Source: Gammaproteobacteria bacterium (GTDB lineage: Bacteria > Pseudomonadota > Gammaproteobacteria > JAJDOJ01). From it: a stretch of DNA of 58,182 bases. How positions within the stretch are numbered: the first letter of the stretch is position 1; every line of letters starts with the position of its first letter. This document shows positions 1 through 10,529 of this stretch, piece by piece. The position numbers and the translations under genes are program-made. Where the stretch lies: assembly GCA_026984215.1 (NCBI GenBank), contig JALSSO010000053.1:1-58182 (forward strand), given 5' to 3'. Under the pieces are notes generated by a model. It saw nothing but the letters and a program-made list of their open reading frames with translations. It searched no databases and was not told the origin of the DNA.

Positions 1-132
1 TCGATCTCCTTCGACAGGTCGGCGCGCACCTGTTCGATCTCCTTCGACAGGTCGGCGCGCACCTGTTCGATCTCCACTTTCAAGTCGGCGCGCACTTGCT
101 CGATTTCCTTCGACAGGTCGGCCCGCACCTGC
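1..132. repeat. 33-bp tandem repeat, at least four copies, inside coding sequence
   Basis: Four consecutive 33-base units are visible at 1-33, 34-66, 67-99 and 100-132, and a fifth partial unit begins at 133. The first two are identical; the third differs mainly in the middle (actttcaag in place of cttcgacag), the fourth at three third-codon positions. The unit length is a multiple of three and encodes 11 residues of coiled coil on the minus strand. More copies probably lie beyond the left edge. Copy-number change would keep the frame and lengthen or shorten the coil by 11 residues. Confidence 0.95.
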
Positions 133-311
133 TCGATTTCCTTGACCAACCGGAGTTCGGTTTCGGAGAGGTGCTGTCGGGTGACCAGATGGTCGAGACC
201 CGGAAAACGCTCGGACAGGGCCTGCAGCGCCTCGGCGATGATACGGGCGCGGGCGCGCTCGTCCGGGGCGTTGGCCAAACGTTCGTAGAGATCGATCACC
301 GAGGCGTGCAT
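1..311 (-). CDS. CCDC90/DUF1640-like coiled-coil protein, 3'-truncated by window edge
   Basis: The reading frame starts at the ATG at 311 and runs leftwards off the window, so only about 103 N-terminal residues are seen. The start MHASVIDLYERLANAPDERA and the following helical segment resemble small DUF1640/CCDC90-type proteins common in sulfur-oxidising gammaproteobacteria. From about residue 60 it becomes a strict 11-residue heptad-like repeat (KEIEQVRADLS type), a charged coiled coil; family members usually end in one membrane helix, which would lie outside the window. It lies 36 bases downstream of pstB on the same strand and may be read through from the pst operon. Its function is unknown. 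Family assignment is moderate and the coding call is strong. Confidence 0.7.
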   Translation of the reverse strand, partial: MHASVIDLYERLANAPDERARARIIAEALQALSERFPGLDHLVTRQHLSETELRLVKEIEQVRADLSKEIEQVRADLKVEIEQVRADLSKEIEQVRADLSKEI

Positions 312-347
312 GATTCGGGATTGTACCCCGAAGAGATGGCCGGTTTC

Positions 348-1211
348 TCAGCCAAACCGCCCGGTGATGTAGTCCTCGGTGAGCTGGTGCCGCGGGCGGG
401 TGAAGATCTCCGTGGTGGGCCCCACCTCCACTAGCCTTCCCATGTGGAAGTAGGCGGTGCGTTGCGAGACCCGCGCGGCCTGCTGCATGGAGTGGGTCAC
501 GATGACGATGGTGTAGTTCTCCCGCAGTTCGTCGATCAGCTCCTCGATCTTGGCCGTGGCGATGGGATCGAGGGCCGAGGCCGGCTCGTCCATGAGGATC
601 ACTTCGGGCTTGACGGCAATGGCCCGGGCGATGCAAAGCCGCTGCTGTTGTCCGCCGGACAGGCCGGTGCCGGGCTCGTCGAGGCGGTCCTTCACCTCGT
701 TCCACAACGCGGCCTTCTCCAGGCTCTCGCGCACCAAGTCGTCCAGATCGGCCTTGGAACGGGTCATGCCATGCAGGCGCGGGCCATAGGCCACGTTGTC
801 ATAGATGGATTTGGGAAAGGGGTTGGGCTTTTGGAAGACCATGCCAACCCGGGTGCGCAGCTCCTCCACGAACAGGGCGGGGTCGTAGATGTCCTGCCCG
901 TCGAGCTCGAGGGTGCCTTCTACACGGGCGCCTTCGATGGTGTCGTTCATCCGGTTCAGGCAACGCAGAAAGGTGGACTTGCCGCAACCCGAAGGGCCGA
1001 TCATGGCCAGCACCTCATGGCGGCCGATGTCGATGCTCACGTCCTGTACGCCGGGCTTGTCGCCGTACCAGACGGTGACGTTGCGGCAGGTGAAGACCGG
1101 GTCGGGATGCGTGATGTCTCCGACGGTCTCCGAAACGGCTTCACGCCGGTCGAGTTCCTCCGATCCGACGACGGCCGGTATTTCCATCTCCGGTGCGGTT
1201 GCCGTGTTCAT
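348..1211 (-). CDS. pstB: PstB, phosphate ABC transporter ATP-binding protein
   Basis: ATPase of the high-affinity phosphate importer PstSCAB, acting on the inner face of the cytoplasmic membrane. The 287-residue product has a Walker A motif GPSGCGKST at residues 72-80, the ABC signature LSGGQQQR near residue 185 and Walker B VILMDEP followed by ALDP, all in PstB form. The N-terminus carries about 35 extra residues before the ABC fold (start [12 protein letters not shown]), which some PstB proteins also show. It is the last transporter gene of pstS-pstC-pstA-pstB, 37 bases after pstA. Phosphate starvation control through PhoB is expected from the family and from the control region upstream of pstS. 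Identification is very secure. Confidence 0.97.
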   Translation of the reverse strand: MNTATAPEMEIPAVVGSEELDRREAVSETVGDITHPDPVFTCRNVTVWYGDKPGVQDVSIDIGRHEVLAMIGPSGCGKSTFLRCLNRMNDTIEGARVEGTLELDGQDIYDPALFVEELRTRVGMVFQKPNPFPKSIYDNVAYGPRLHGMTRSKADLDDLVRESLEKAALWNEVKDRLDEPGTGLSGGQQQRLCIARAIAVKPEVILMDEPASALDPIATAKIEELIDELRENYTIVIVTHSMQQAARVSQRTAYFHMGRLVEVGPTTEIFTRPRHQLTEDYITGRFG

Positions 1212-1248
1212 CGCGTGGTTCCAATGTGCGGGTGTTGGGATTGGGGGC

Positions 1249-2551
1249 TCACTGCCAGCGCTGTTCGAAACGCCTGCGCAGCAGGATCGCCGCGAGATTC
1301 ATCAACAACAGAAAGGCCAGCAGGACCATGATGGCGGCCGAGGATTTCTCCACGTAGGCCCGTTCGGCCGCGTCGGCCCATAGATAGATCTGCACGGGCA
1401 GCACCGTGGCCGGATCCAGGGGTCCCCTGGGAATGTCCACGATGAAGGCCACCATGCCGATCATCAGCAGGGGTGCGGTCTCACCGAGCGCCCGCGCCAT
1501 GCCGATGATGGTGCCGGTGAGAATACCCGACAAGGACAGGGGCAGCACATGGTGGGTGACCGCCTGCATGCGCGAGGCGCCCAGGGCAAGGGCCGCATCT
1601 CGGATCGAGGGCGGCACGGCCTGCAGGGCGGCGCGGCCGGCCACGATGATCGTGGGCAGGGTCATCAGGGCCAGCACCAGGCCGCCGACCAGTGGCGTGG
1701 AGCGTGGCACGCCGAAGAACTGAATGAAGGCGGCCAGCCCGAGCAGGCCGAAGACGATGGAGGGGACCGCCGCCAGGTTGTTGATGTTGACCTCGATGAG
1801 ATCGGTCAGGCGGTTTTTCGGGGCGAATTCTTCCAGATACACGGCCGCGGCCACGCCGATCGGGAACGACAGCAGCAGGGTGACCAGTAGTGTGAAGAAG
1901 GAGCCGGCCACGGCGGCACCGATCCCGGCCACCTCGGGCTGGCGCGAGTCGCCCCGGCTGAAGAAGAAGGGGTTCCAGCGCTTTTCGACCCGGCCTTGCT
2001 CGATCAGCGCGGACAACCAGGCCCGCTGCTTCTCGTCGAGACGCACGTCGGCGGAAGCGACCTGCCCCTTCATCCACAGGTCCACGTCGTCGCTGGCCGG
2101 CACCCAGACAGGCAGGGTTCGTCCGATCCATTCGGGATGCTCCAGCAGCCGGTCGCGCAACACATAAGGCGCCGCGGAACTGACCAGCTTGTACAGGGCC
2201 CGTTTGTCCCGGCGCTTGCGCACCTGCGGGAAACGCTCGCGCAAGGCGGTCTTGACCAATTTCGCATAGTCGCCGCGGGCGAGGCTCTGCGGGCTGCGAT
2301 CCCCTTCGGGGTCCACGGTCGCGGAATCGAAATGGACATCAAGCTGTACGTGCGTCAGGAGGAAGGCGCTCCATCCCTTGGCCACGATGTTGGCGAACAG
2401 GAACAGCACGAAGACCAGGCCGATGGTCACGGCGACGACGCCATAGATTCGGAAGCGGCGCTCCGCGCGGCGCCGGCGGCGGATGTTGCGGCGCAGGCGT
2501 TGCAGCCTCGCCGGAACCGGCGACGAGATCGCGTCCATGGCATCGTCTGCG

Positions 2552-2559
<8 letters not shown>
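1249..2559 (-). CDS. pstA: PstA, phosphate ABC transporter permease
   Basis: One of the two membrane subunits of the phosphate importer. The 436-residue protein has an Arg-rich cytoplasmic N-terminus, a first membrane helix near residues 40-58, a soluble extension of about 150 residues (probably periplasmic; DUF3333-like in long PstA proteins) and then the permease core. The ABC-contacting loop [19 protein letters not shown] is clear. The start codon overlaps the end of pstC by 8 bases, implying translational coupling. E. coli PstA is about 296 residues, so the extra length is the N-terminal extension. Assignment is secure; the role of the extension is not known. Confidence 0.95.
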
Positions 2560-3949
<1,390 letters not shown>

Positions 3950-4066
3950 CGCTTACTCTCGCTCACGCGAAACGGCATCCCGGGGCGTGCGGGCCGGCGG
4001 CGGGGCCGTGGATCGTCGCCCACCGCCGCCGTGGCCCGGGGCGCCCCGGGGACGTGAGTCTAACCG

Positions 4067-5119
4067 CTAAGGTGTTTTCATGGGGATGAGTTTCACGGCC
4101 ACCTCGCGATAGCGGGCGCGCTCGGCATCGGGCAGGGGGATCAGTCCGTGGTCGGCCAGATAACCCTCCTCGCCCCAGGCCCGCTCGCTGGTGTACTCGT
4201 CCAGGAACTCGGGAATCCCCGGGATCTTGCCCGCATGGGCCTTTTTCACGTAGATGAACAGGGGCCGTGAGAGGGGATATCGACCTGCGGCGATGGACTC
4301 GAATTCAGGCTCCACCCCTTCGATCCGGGCGCCGCGCACGCGGTCGGCGTTTTCCTCCAGGAAGCTGTACCCGAAGATGCCGAAGGCGCGTGGGTTGGCC
4401 TCGAGTTTCTGCACGATGAGATTGTCGTTTTCGCCCGCCTCGATGTAGGCGCCATCCTCGCGGATCCCATGACAGATCTGTTTGTACCGGGATTTATCCG
4501 CCTTTTTCAAGGCCTTGATCCAATCGAAGGTCTTGCACCCCCCTTCCATGGCCAGTTCGGCGAATGCATCGCGCGTGCCCGAAGTGGGTGGGGGGCCGTA
4601 GACCTCGATGTCGGTGGCCGGAAGCGAGGGGTCGATGTCCTTCCACCGATGATACGGGTTGGGAACCAGTTTTTGTCCGCCCTTGGGATCGGGGACCGTT
4701 TTCGCCAGGGCCAGCCAGAGCTGGCGCAGGGTGAACTTGGCGGCGGGAGCCTCGCGCGACTGGGCGAAGACGATGCCGTCGTAGCCGATCTTGATCTCGA
4801 CGATCTCCTTCACCCCGTTGGCGGCGCATTTGGCCATCTCCGAAGGCTTGATGGCACGTGAGGCGTCGTTGATGTCGGTGTAGGCGGTGCCCACCCCGGA
4901 GCAGAAGATCTTGAATCCGCCGCCGGTCCCGGTGGATTCGACCTTGGGTGTGGGGTAGTGGGTGCGCTGGCCGAACTCCTCGGCCACCAGCGTGGTGAAT
5001 GGATACACGGTCGATGAGCCTGCGATGCTGATGTAGTCGCGCGCGGCCCAAACCGTGTGCGTGGAAGCTGCCAGTGTCAGGGCGGCGCCTGCGGCCAAGG
5101 CTCGGTACGATCGGTTCAT
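4067..5119 (-). CDS. pstS: PstS, periplasmic phosphate-binding protein
   Basis: Solute-binding protein that delivers phosphate to PstCAB in the periplasm. The 350-residue product begins with a classical signal peptide (MNRSYRALAAGAALTLAAS, cleavage probably after the AWA at residues 24-26). The mature protein opens with AGSSTVYPF, the phosphate-binding loop of this family, followed by STGTGGGFKIFC and a TDINDASR loop and, later, PTSGTRDAFAELA, all of which line the phosphate site. First gene of pstSCAB, with its own promoter region facing phoU. Strong homology pattern; the only doubt is the exact cleavage site. Confidence 0.95.
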   Translation of the reverse strand: MNRSYRALAAGAALTLAASTHTVWAARDYISIAGSSTVYPFTTLVAEEFGQRTHYPTPKVESTGTGGGFKIFCSGVGTAYTDINDASRAIKPSEMAKCAANGVKEIVEIKIGYDGIVFAQSREAPAAKFTLRQLWLALAKTVPDPKGGQKLVPNPYHRWKDIDPSLPATDIEVYGPPPTSGTRDAFAELAMEGGCKTFDWIKALKKADKSRYKQICHGIREDGAYIEAGENDNLIVQKLEANPRAFGIFGYSFLEENADRVRGARIEGVEPEFESIAAGRYPLSRPLFIYVKKAHAGKIPGIPEFLDEYTSERAWGEEGYLADHGLIPLPDAERARYREVAVKLIPMKTP

Positions 5120-5169
5120 GTCGGTTCCTCGTGGGTCGTGAACAAGCTCTCGAAGATGGAACTGCGCAC

Positions 5170-5217
5170 GTTATAGCAGCGGATTGTTACCATTCGATGA
5201 CATGAAACCGTAACAAT
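5170..5217 (-). promoter_or_regulatory. Putative PhoB-dependent pstS promoter with inverted repeat
   Basis: In the pstS-phoU gap, ATTGTTAC (5183-5190) and GTAACAAT (5210-5217) form a perfect inverted repeat in an unusually AT-rich patch. Read on the minus strand, ATGTCATCGAATGGTAAC (5203 to 5186) looks like one good and one weak Pho half-site with the 11-base spacing of PhoB sites. A -10-like TATAAC (5175 to 5170) begins 10 bases further on, the geometry of PhoB-activated promoters lacking a -35. One half-site is poor, so this is a candidate only. Confidence 0.45.
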
Positions 5218-5281
5218 GCCCCGCTACAGTGCCTCCGGAGCCCCACCCGAGGGGGCACAGCACCTGCCACGAGAGACCACC

Positions 5282-6034
5282 ATGGAACATCTGGACCGCA
5301 GCTACATCACCAAGCACACCTCTCGGCGATTCAACGAGGAACTCGAGGATATCCGGGCCAAGGTCCTGCAGATGGGCGGGCTGGTGGAGCGCCAGCTCGC
5401 CGACGCGCTCGACGCCCTTTTTCAATGCGATTCGGAGCGCGGCGAGCAGGTCGCCGAACGTGACTACCAGGTCAACGCCATGGAGGTGGAGATCGACGAA
5501 GAGTGCAGTGAAATCATCGCCCTGCGTCAGCCGACGGCGGTGGACCTGCGTTTCCTGCTCATGGCCGTCAAGACCATCACCGACTTGGAGCGCATCGGGG
5601 ACGAGGCCGAGCGCATCGCGCGCATCGTGCGCAACTGGGCCGACGAACCCGTGTGCAACCGCCGCCAGATGACCGATGTGCGCCATCTGGCGGAACTGGC
5701 GCGCACCAATCTGCGCCGCGCCCTGGACGCCTACGCGCGGATCGACGTGAGGGAGGCCTTGGAGACCATCCAGCAGGATCAGTACTTGGACGACGCCTAC
5801 GAGGCGGCCTTGCGCCACCTCATGACCTTCATGATGGAGGACCCCCGCCGGCTGAAACGGGTCTTCGACCTGGTCTGGTGTGCCCGCTCCCTGGAACGCA
5901 TCGGAGACCACGCCAAGAACATCTGCGAGTACGTGGTCTACATGGTCGAGGGCCGCGACATCCGCCACGTGGAGCCGGAGCGCATCGAGGCCCTGGAGCA
6001 GGAGATTTTGGGCGAGGGCGGCCGCGGCGGGTGA
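5282..6034 (+). CDS. phoU: PhoU, phosphate signalling regulator
   Basis: PhoU links the Pst transporter to the PhoR/PhoB two-component system and damps phosphate uptake; it is a cytoplasmic all-helical protein with two three-helix repeats. The ATG at 5282 gives a 250-residue product starting MEHLDRSYITKHTSRRFNEE, the normal PhoU start, and is preceded by a purine-rich stretch; an upstream in-frame ATG at 5216 would add 22 unrelated residues and overlap the control region, so it was not used. The metal-binding helices appear as EVEIDEECSEIIALRQP and, in the second repeat, the LERIGDHAKNICEYVVYM segment. It diverges from pstSCAB; phoB and phoR are not in the window. Confidence 0.95.
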   Translation: MEHLDRSYITKHTSRRFNEELEDIRAKVLQMGGLVERQLADALDALFQCDSERGEQVAERDYQVNAMEVEIDEECSEIIALRQPTAVDLRFLLMAVKTITDLERIGDEAERIARIVRNWADEPVCNRRQMTDVRHLAELARTNLRRALDAYARIDVREALETIQQDQYLDDAYEAALRHLMTFMMEDPRRLKRVFDLVWCARSLERIGDHAKNICEYVVYMVEGRDIRHVEPERIEALEQEILGEGGRGG

Positions 6035-6166
6035 AAGACCTGGCTGGCGGTCCCAACCGCCGCGCGCCCGGGATCCATGGGTGACGCCATGGGCGGCCAA
6101 CCCTGGATCGGCGTCCTTCCGGGGCCGGGCCGCGCGACCCGGCCTGCACAGCCGATTCGGCGCCCC

Positions 6167-6805
6167 TCATCGGGGTTCGATCAGGATCTCCACGCGCCGG
6201 TTCTGCGCACGGCCGGCGGTGGTCCGGTTCGATGCGATGGGACTGCGCTCGCCCATGCCCACGGCCACGATCCGGGTGGCGGGCACGCCCAGCGACACGA
6301 GGGCGTCCTTGACGGCCTGGGCGCGGCGCTCCGACAGCAGCTGGTTGTACCGCTCTCCTCCGGTGGAGTCGGTGTGTCCGACCACGCGCAGGCGGGTGTT
6401 CTTGTACTTCTTGAGCACCACGGCGATGGAATCGAGCACGGGTAGAAAATCGCTGCGAATGTGGTAGGAGTCCGTGGCGAAGGTGATGTTGCCGGGCAGC
6501 ACCAGCCGGATGGAGTCGCCCACGCGGACCACCCGCACACCAGTGGCCTCCAGGCGCTGGCGCAGTTCCGCTTCCTGACGATCCATGTAATAGCCGATGC
6601 CGCCGCCCAGCGCCGCCCCGGCCGCCGCGCCGATGGCCGCACCCTTGCCGCCCCCGGCGATGGCGCCGATGATGGCTCCGCCGGCGGCGCCGATGCCGGC
6701 CCCCTTGGCCGTGTTGCTGACCTTCTCCTCGCGGGTGTAGGGGTCGATGGTGGTGCAACCCGCCAAGACCAGGGCCACCATCACAAGGGCAATGAGTTTG
6801 CGCAT
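6167..6805 (-). CDS. OmpA-family lipoprotein with glycine zipper
   Basis: Predicted outer-membrane lipoprotein that binds peptidoglycan. The ATG at 6805 gives 212 residues beginning MRKLIALVMVALVLAGC, a lipoprotein signal with the acylated Cys at 17. Next is a glycine-zipper segment (GAGIGAAGGAIIGAIAGG, about residues 33-70) that may insert in or line the membrane. The C-terminal half is an OmpA/Pal domain: VVGHTDSTGGERYNQLLSER and a final NRRVEI motif. It resembles YfiB/YiaD-type proteins. A longer in-frame start at 6844 would place residues before the signal and was rejected. It stands alone and converges on phoU. The exact orthologue cannot be named. Confidence 0.88.
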   Translation of the reverse strand: MRKLIALVMVALVLAGCTTIDPYTREEKVSNTAKGAGIGAAGGAIIGAIAGGGKGAAIGAAAGAALGGGIGYYMDRQEAELRQRLEATGVRVVRVGDSIRLVLPGNITFATDSYHIRSDFLPVLDSIAVVLKKYKNTRLRVVGHTDSTGGERYNQLLSERRAQAVKDALVSLGVPATRIVAVGMGERSPIASNRTTAGRAQNRRVEILIEPR

Positions 6806-7020
6806 GGCGATGCCTCCGAAAGCCTGTGTGAATCCGCATTGCACTCCACCGCCGCGGCGGAGTCAACGGGGACGGGCCCGGCAGCGGAGCCAGCGCGTCA
6901 CGGGGTGGGTGTTTACGGGGCTGCCCACCGGTGCCCGCGGGCCGCGTCGCTACGCCGGGCCAGACGGCGGTTCCACCATCGTGAGGGGTGAGCAAAACGG
7001 AGACGGGGCAGGGTGGGTCC

Positions 7021-7044
7021 CGGTTTCTGCGACGGGAGAAACCG
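7021..7044. other. Hairpin downstream of dnaE2
   Basis: CGGTTTCT at 7021-7028 and AGAAACCG at 7037-7044 form a perfect 8-bp stem with an 8-base loop, 20 bases past the dnaE2 stop. No T-run follows on the minus strand, so it is at best a weak terminator or an mRNA 3'-end structure. The rest of the 259-base gap 6806-7064 contains a 12-base palindrome (ccgccgcggcgg, about 6850-6861) and nothing that looks like a gene. Confidence 0.4.
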
Positions 7045-7064
7045 CGGTGTACCGCTGCGGCCGG

Positions 7065-10000
7065 TCAGTGAAAATCCCGGCTCGCCACGGGCAACTCCCC
7101 CAGCCAGGCCGAACGGTCCGTGAACCGCCGGGCCACCAGGTGCAGCACGCCGGATTCGTTCTGCACCGTGCCCTCGACCTCCAGGAGCCGGGCCTGGAGC
7201 AGTGCGGCGCGCTGGCGCTCGACCAGGCGTGGCCATGCCACCAGGTTGAGGGTGCCGGTCTCGTCCTCCAGGGTCACGAAGATCACTCCGGAGGCCGAGC
7301 CGGGGCGCTGGCGCAGCACCACCAGACCCGCGGCACGGGCCGGTGTGCCGGTGGGCAACGTGGCCAATTGAGCGGCGGTGCGGCAGCCGTGCCTCGCCAG
7401 GCGCCCGCGCAGCAGGGCCAGGGGATGGCGACGCAGCGACAGGCCCAGGGCGGCGTAGTCCCCGAGAATGTCCTCGCCCTCGCGCGGCGTGCGCAGCAGC
7501 GGTTCGCCCTCGGGGGCGGCAGTCTCCTCGGTGAGCAGGGGCAGCGGCGGTTCCACGCCGGCCGCCGCCCAGGCGGCGCGGTGGCGATGGCCGGCCAGGC
7601 CGCGCAGGGCGTCGGCGGCGGCGAGAACTTCGAGATCGCGGGTCGTGAGCCGCGCCCGCCGGGCCAGGGCCTCCACATTCGGGAAAGGCCCCGCCGCGCG
7701 GGCGGTGGTGATGCGCCGCGCGGTCTCCCTGGCGAGCCCGCGCACCAGGCGCAGTCCGAGCCGCAGGGCGGGTGTGGCCGACTCGGGGGGCTCGAGGGTG
7801 CAGTCCCAGTGGCTCGCATTGACATCCACCGGACGCACCACCACCCCGTGGCGACGGGCGTCCTGTACGAGCTGGGCGGGCGCATAGAAGCCCATGGGCT
7901 GACTGTTGAGCAGGGCGCAGGCAAAGGCGGCCGGGTGATGGCATTTGAGCCAGGCCGAGACATAGGCCAGCAGGGCGAAGCTCGCCGCGTGCGACTCGGG
8001 AAAGCCGTATTCGCCGAAGCCCTGGATCTGGCGGAAGATCTGCCGGGCGAAGCGTTCGGAATAACCGCGTGCCCGCATGCCTGCGAGCAGCTTGTGTTCG
8101 AACCGCTCCAGGCCGCCCCTGCGACGCCAGGCGGCCATGGCGCGGCGTAGCCGATCGGCCTCGCCGGGACTGAACCCGGCGGCCACCACGGCCAGACGCA
8201 TCACTTGCTCCTGGAAGATGGGCACCCCCAGGGTGCGTTCCAGTACGCGGCGCACCGCCTCGCTGGGATAGGTGACGGGTTCGCGCCCGGCCCGTCGGGC
8301 CAGATAGGGATGGACCATCTCGCCCTGGATGGGGCCGGGGCGCACGATGGCCACCTCGATGACCAGGTCGTAGAAGCCGCGCGGCCTGAGCCGCGGCAAC
8401 ATGGACATCTGCGCCCGGGATTCGATCTGGAACACGCCCACCGTGTCGGCCCGCTGGATCATGCGGTAGGTCTGGGGGTCCTCGGGGGGCACGTCGGCCA
8501 GTGTGAACGGGGCGCCCCGCTGCCTCGCCACCAGCGCCAGTGCCCTGCGCAGGGCACTGAGCATGCCCAGCGAGAGCACGTCCACCTTGATGAGGCCCAG
8601 GGTTTCCAGGTCGTCCTTCTCCCATTGGATGACCGTGCGTCTGGGCATGGCGGCGTTCTCCACCGGAACCAGCTCGCAGAGCGGTCCGCGCGAGATGACG
8701 AAACCGCCCACGTGTTGGGAGAGGTGACGCGGAAACCCCACGAGTTGCCCGACCAGGGTCTCGAGTCTGCGGGCCGCGGGGCCGGCGGGATCGAGTCCCG
8801 CCTCGCGCAGCCGCTCGCCCGTGAGCCTCCGGTCCCACCACTGCAGGCCCCGCGCCAGCCGGTCCACCTGCGCGGGCCCCAGACCCAGGGCCTTGCCCAC
8901 GTCGCGCACCGCGCTGCGCGGCCGGTAGGTGATGACCGTGGCGGCCAGGGCGGCCCGGTCGCGGCCGTATTTTTCGTAGATATACTGGATCACCTCCTCG
9001 CGCCGTTCGTGTTCGAAATCCACGTCGATGTCGGGCGGTTCCGCGCGCTCGCGGGAGATGAACCGTTCGAAGAGCAGCTCCATGCGCGCTGGGTCCACCT
9101 CGGTGATCCCCAGGCAGTAACACACCGCCGAGTTGGCCGCCGAGCCGCGCCCCTGGCACAGGATGCCCCGGCGGCGGGCGAAGGCCACCAGATCGTGGAC
9201 GGTGAGGAAGTAGGGGGCGTAGCCCAGCTCGGCGATGAGCGTCAGCTCGTGCTCCACCTGCCGCCGCACTCGTTCCGGGACGCCCTCCGGCCAGCGCCGG
9301 GCCATCCCCTGTTCGGTGAGCGCCCGCAGCCAGGAGTCCGGAGTGTGTCCTGACGGCACCACCTCGCCCGGGTATTCGTAACGCAGTTCGTCCAGGGAGA
9401 AGCGACAGCGCTCGGCGATGCGCACGCTCTCGGCCAGCAGGTCGGGTGGATAGATGCGCGCCAGGGCCTCGCGCCGGCGCAGATGGCGCTCGCCGTTGGG
9501 GAAAAGGCGATGGGCCACCGCCTCGATCGGCCGTCCCAGGGCGATGGCGGTCAGGGTCTCCTGGAGCGGGCGCCGTCCCCGCGCGTGCATGTGCACGTCG
9601 CCCGCGGCCACCAGTGGGACCCCCGTGCGCAGGCCCAACTCGCGCAAATGCGCGAGGCGTTCGCGGTCCCGTCCGGTGAGCAGCAGTTCGGCGGCGATCC
9701 GCACGCGCTCGGCGCCGAGGCTGGTCAGCCAGGCGACCGGCTCCGCTCCGGGTACCTCGTGGTCGGCCTCGGCGCCCGGCAGCCACAGAGCGATGCAGCC
9801 GTCCAATCCCGTCTCCTCCACATCCCTGCGGCTGAGCCGGCAACCGCCCTTGGGTGCGGCGCGCCGGCCACGGGTAATGATCCGGCACAACCGCCCGTAA
9901 CCGCCCCGGTCACAGGCGAGGAGGACGAAGCGCTCGCCTGTCTCCAGGGTGAGCTCGGCCCCGACGATGAAGTGCAGCCCCCGCTCCCGAGCCGCTCCGT

Positions 10001-10163
10001 GCGCCCGCACCACCCCGCCCACCGAGGCCGCGTCGGTCAGGGCCAGCGCCCGGTAACCCAGCTCCGCGGCTCGTGCCACCAGCTCCTCCGGGTGCGAGGC
10101 CCCGCGCAGGAAGCTGAAGTTGCTCACGCAATGCAGCTCGGCGTAATCGGGCTGACGGGACAT
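7065..10163 (-). CDS. dnaE2: DnaE2/ImuC, error-prone DNA polymerase III alpha-like
   Basis: Alternative C-family replicative-type polymerase used in damage-induced mutagenesis and translesion synthesis. The 1032-residue protein starts with a PHP domain ([20 protein letters not shown]), contains the catalytic Asp motif PDIDVDF near residue 380 and the polymerase core ([35 protein letters not shown]), then a helix-hairpin-helix region and a C-terminal OB fold ([16 protein letters not shown]). The length and missing tau/epsilon-interaction tail fit DnaE2 rather than DnaE1 (about 1160 residues). A LexA box lies 18 bases upstream of the start, so SOS induction is expected. imuA and imuB, its usual partners, are not adjacent. 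Confidence 0.95.
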   Translation of the reverse strand: MSRQPDYAELHCVSNFSFLRGASHPEELVARAAELGYRALALTDAASVGGVVRAHGAARERGLHFIVGAELTLETGERFVLLACDRGGYGRLCRIITRGRRAAPKGGCRLSRRDVEETGLDGCIALWLPGAEADHEVPGAEPVAWLTSLGAERVRIAAELLLTGRDRERLAHLRELGLRTGVPLVAAGDVHMHARGRRPLQETLTAIALGRPIEAVAHRLFPNGERHLRRREALARIYPPDLLAESVRIAERCRFSLDELRYEYPGEVVPSGHTPDSWLRALTEQGMARRWPEGVPERVRRQVEHELTLIAELGYAPYFLTVHDLVAFARRRGILCQGRGSAANSAVCYCLGITEVDPARMELLFERFISRERAEPPDIDVDFEHERREEVIQYIYEKYGRDRAALAATVITYRPRSAVRDVGKALGLGPAQVDRLARGLQWWDRRLTGERLREAGLDPAGPAARRLETLVGQLVGFPRHLSQHVGGFVISRGPLCELVPVENAAMPRRTVIQWEKDDLETLGLIKVDVLSLGMLSALRRALALVARQRGAPFTLADVPPEDPQTYRMIQRADTVGVFQIESRAQMSMLPRLRPRGFYDLVIEVAIVRPGPIQGEMVHPYLARRAGREPVTYPSEAVRRVLERTLGVPIFQEQVMRLAVVAAGFSPGEADRLRRAMAAWRRRGGLERFEHKLLAGMRARGYSERFARQIFRQIQGFGEYGFPESHAASFALLAYVSAWLKCHHPAAFACALLNSQPMGFYAPAQLVQDARRHGVVVRPVDVNASHWDCTLEPPESATPALRLGLRLVRGLARETARRITTARAAGPFPNVEALARRARLTTRDLEVLAAADALRGLAGHRHRAAWAAAGVEPPLPLLTEETAAPEGEPLLRTPREGEDILGDYAALGLSLRRHPLALLRGRLARHGCRTAAQLATLPTGTPARAAGLVVLRQRPGSASGVIFVTLEDETGTLNLVAWPRLVERQRAALLQARLLEVEGTVQNESGVLHLVARRFTDRSAWLGELPVASRDFH

Positions 10164-10181
10164 GGGGAAGTCTTGTGATAC

Positions 10182-10197
10182 CTGTTATTATGAACAG
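10182..10197 (-). promoter_or_regulatory. LexA (SOS) box upstream of dnaE2
   Basis: The sequence CTGTTATTATGAACAG fits CTGT-N8-ACAG, the full gammaproteobacterial LexA consensus, and sits in the only AT-rich patch of this intergenic region, 18 bases before the dnaE2 ATG. A -10-like TATACT on the minus strand (10201 to 10196) overlaps the box, so LexA would block polymerase. Positions 10198-10389 to the right hold no gene or other clear signal. Confidence 0.92.
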
Positions 10198-10389
10198 TAT
10201 ATCATGACCCCCGCGAGGCAACCGGGCGGACCCGGAGACCCAGCCCGGCAGGGGGTTGCCGTCCCGGCCCGGGATGCCGTGAACCGCGGGGATCGGGGGG
10301 GCACTGGACGTTGGGACGATTCGCACCGCGCCATCGCGAAAGGCACCATCCTGGAGGCCTTCCGCATAGGATGGGATGGATGGGGTACC

Positions 10390-10466
10390 TGGCGCCCTCG
10401 ACAGGAGTCGAACCTGTGACCTACCGCTTAGGAGGCGGTTGCTCTATCCGGCTGAGCTACGAGGGC
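10390..10466 (-). tRNA. tRNA-Arg (anticodon CCU)
   Basis: A complete 77-base cloverleaf can be folded on the minus strand: acceptor stem GCCCTCG/CGAGGGC, D-arm GCTC...GAGC, anticodon stem ACCGC/GCGGT with loop CTCCTAA (anticodon CCT, reading AGG), T-arm ACAGG-TTCGACT-CCTGT, discriminator G and an encoded CCA end at 10392-10390. No integrase gene or repeated tRNA 3' end is seen nearby, so there is no sign that it serves as an integration site here. Confidence 0.97.
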
Positions 10467-10478
10467 GGAGAAGGGGGG

Positions 10479-10505
10479 ATTATACTCGTCGGCGAGCACG
10501 TCGAA
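10479..10505 (-). promoter_or_regulatory. Probable promoter of the tRNA-Arg gene
   Basis: On the minus strand a perfect -10 TATAAT (10484 to 10479) lies 12 bases before the tRNA 5' end and is followed by a run of six C residues, the GC-rich discriminator typical of stringently controlled stable-RNA promoters. A -35 is weak: TTCGAC (10505 to 10500) would give a short 15-base spacer. Confidence 0.5.
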
Positions 10506-10529
10506 CCGGTTGGCGCCTTCACCGTGGGT

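Noticed and set aside
1-132. Direct repeats of about 33 bases that resemble a CRISPR array
   Set aside because: The units are contiguous without spacers, multiples of three, and encode a regular coiled coil in an open frame.
6913-9888. Very long second open frame on the minus strand over dnaE2
   Set aside because: Arg/Pro/Gly-rich translation typical of a GC-rich shadow frame; dnaE2 in the other frame has all family motifs.
10390-10466. tRNA-Arg as an integration site for a mobile element
   Set aside because: No integrase, no direct repeat of the tRNA 3' end and no change in gene style on either side.
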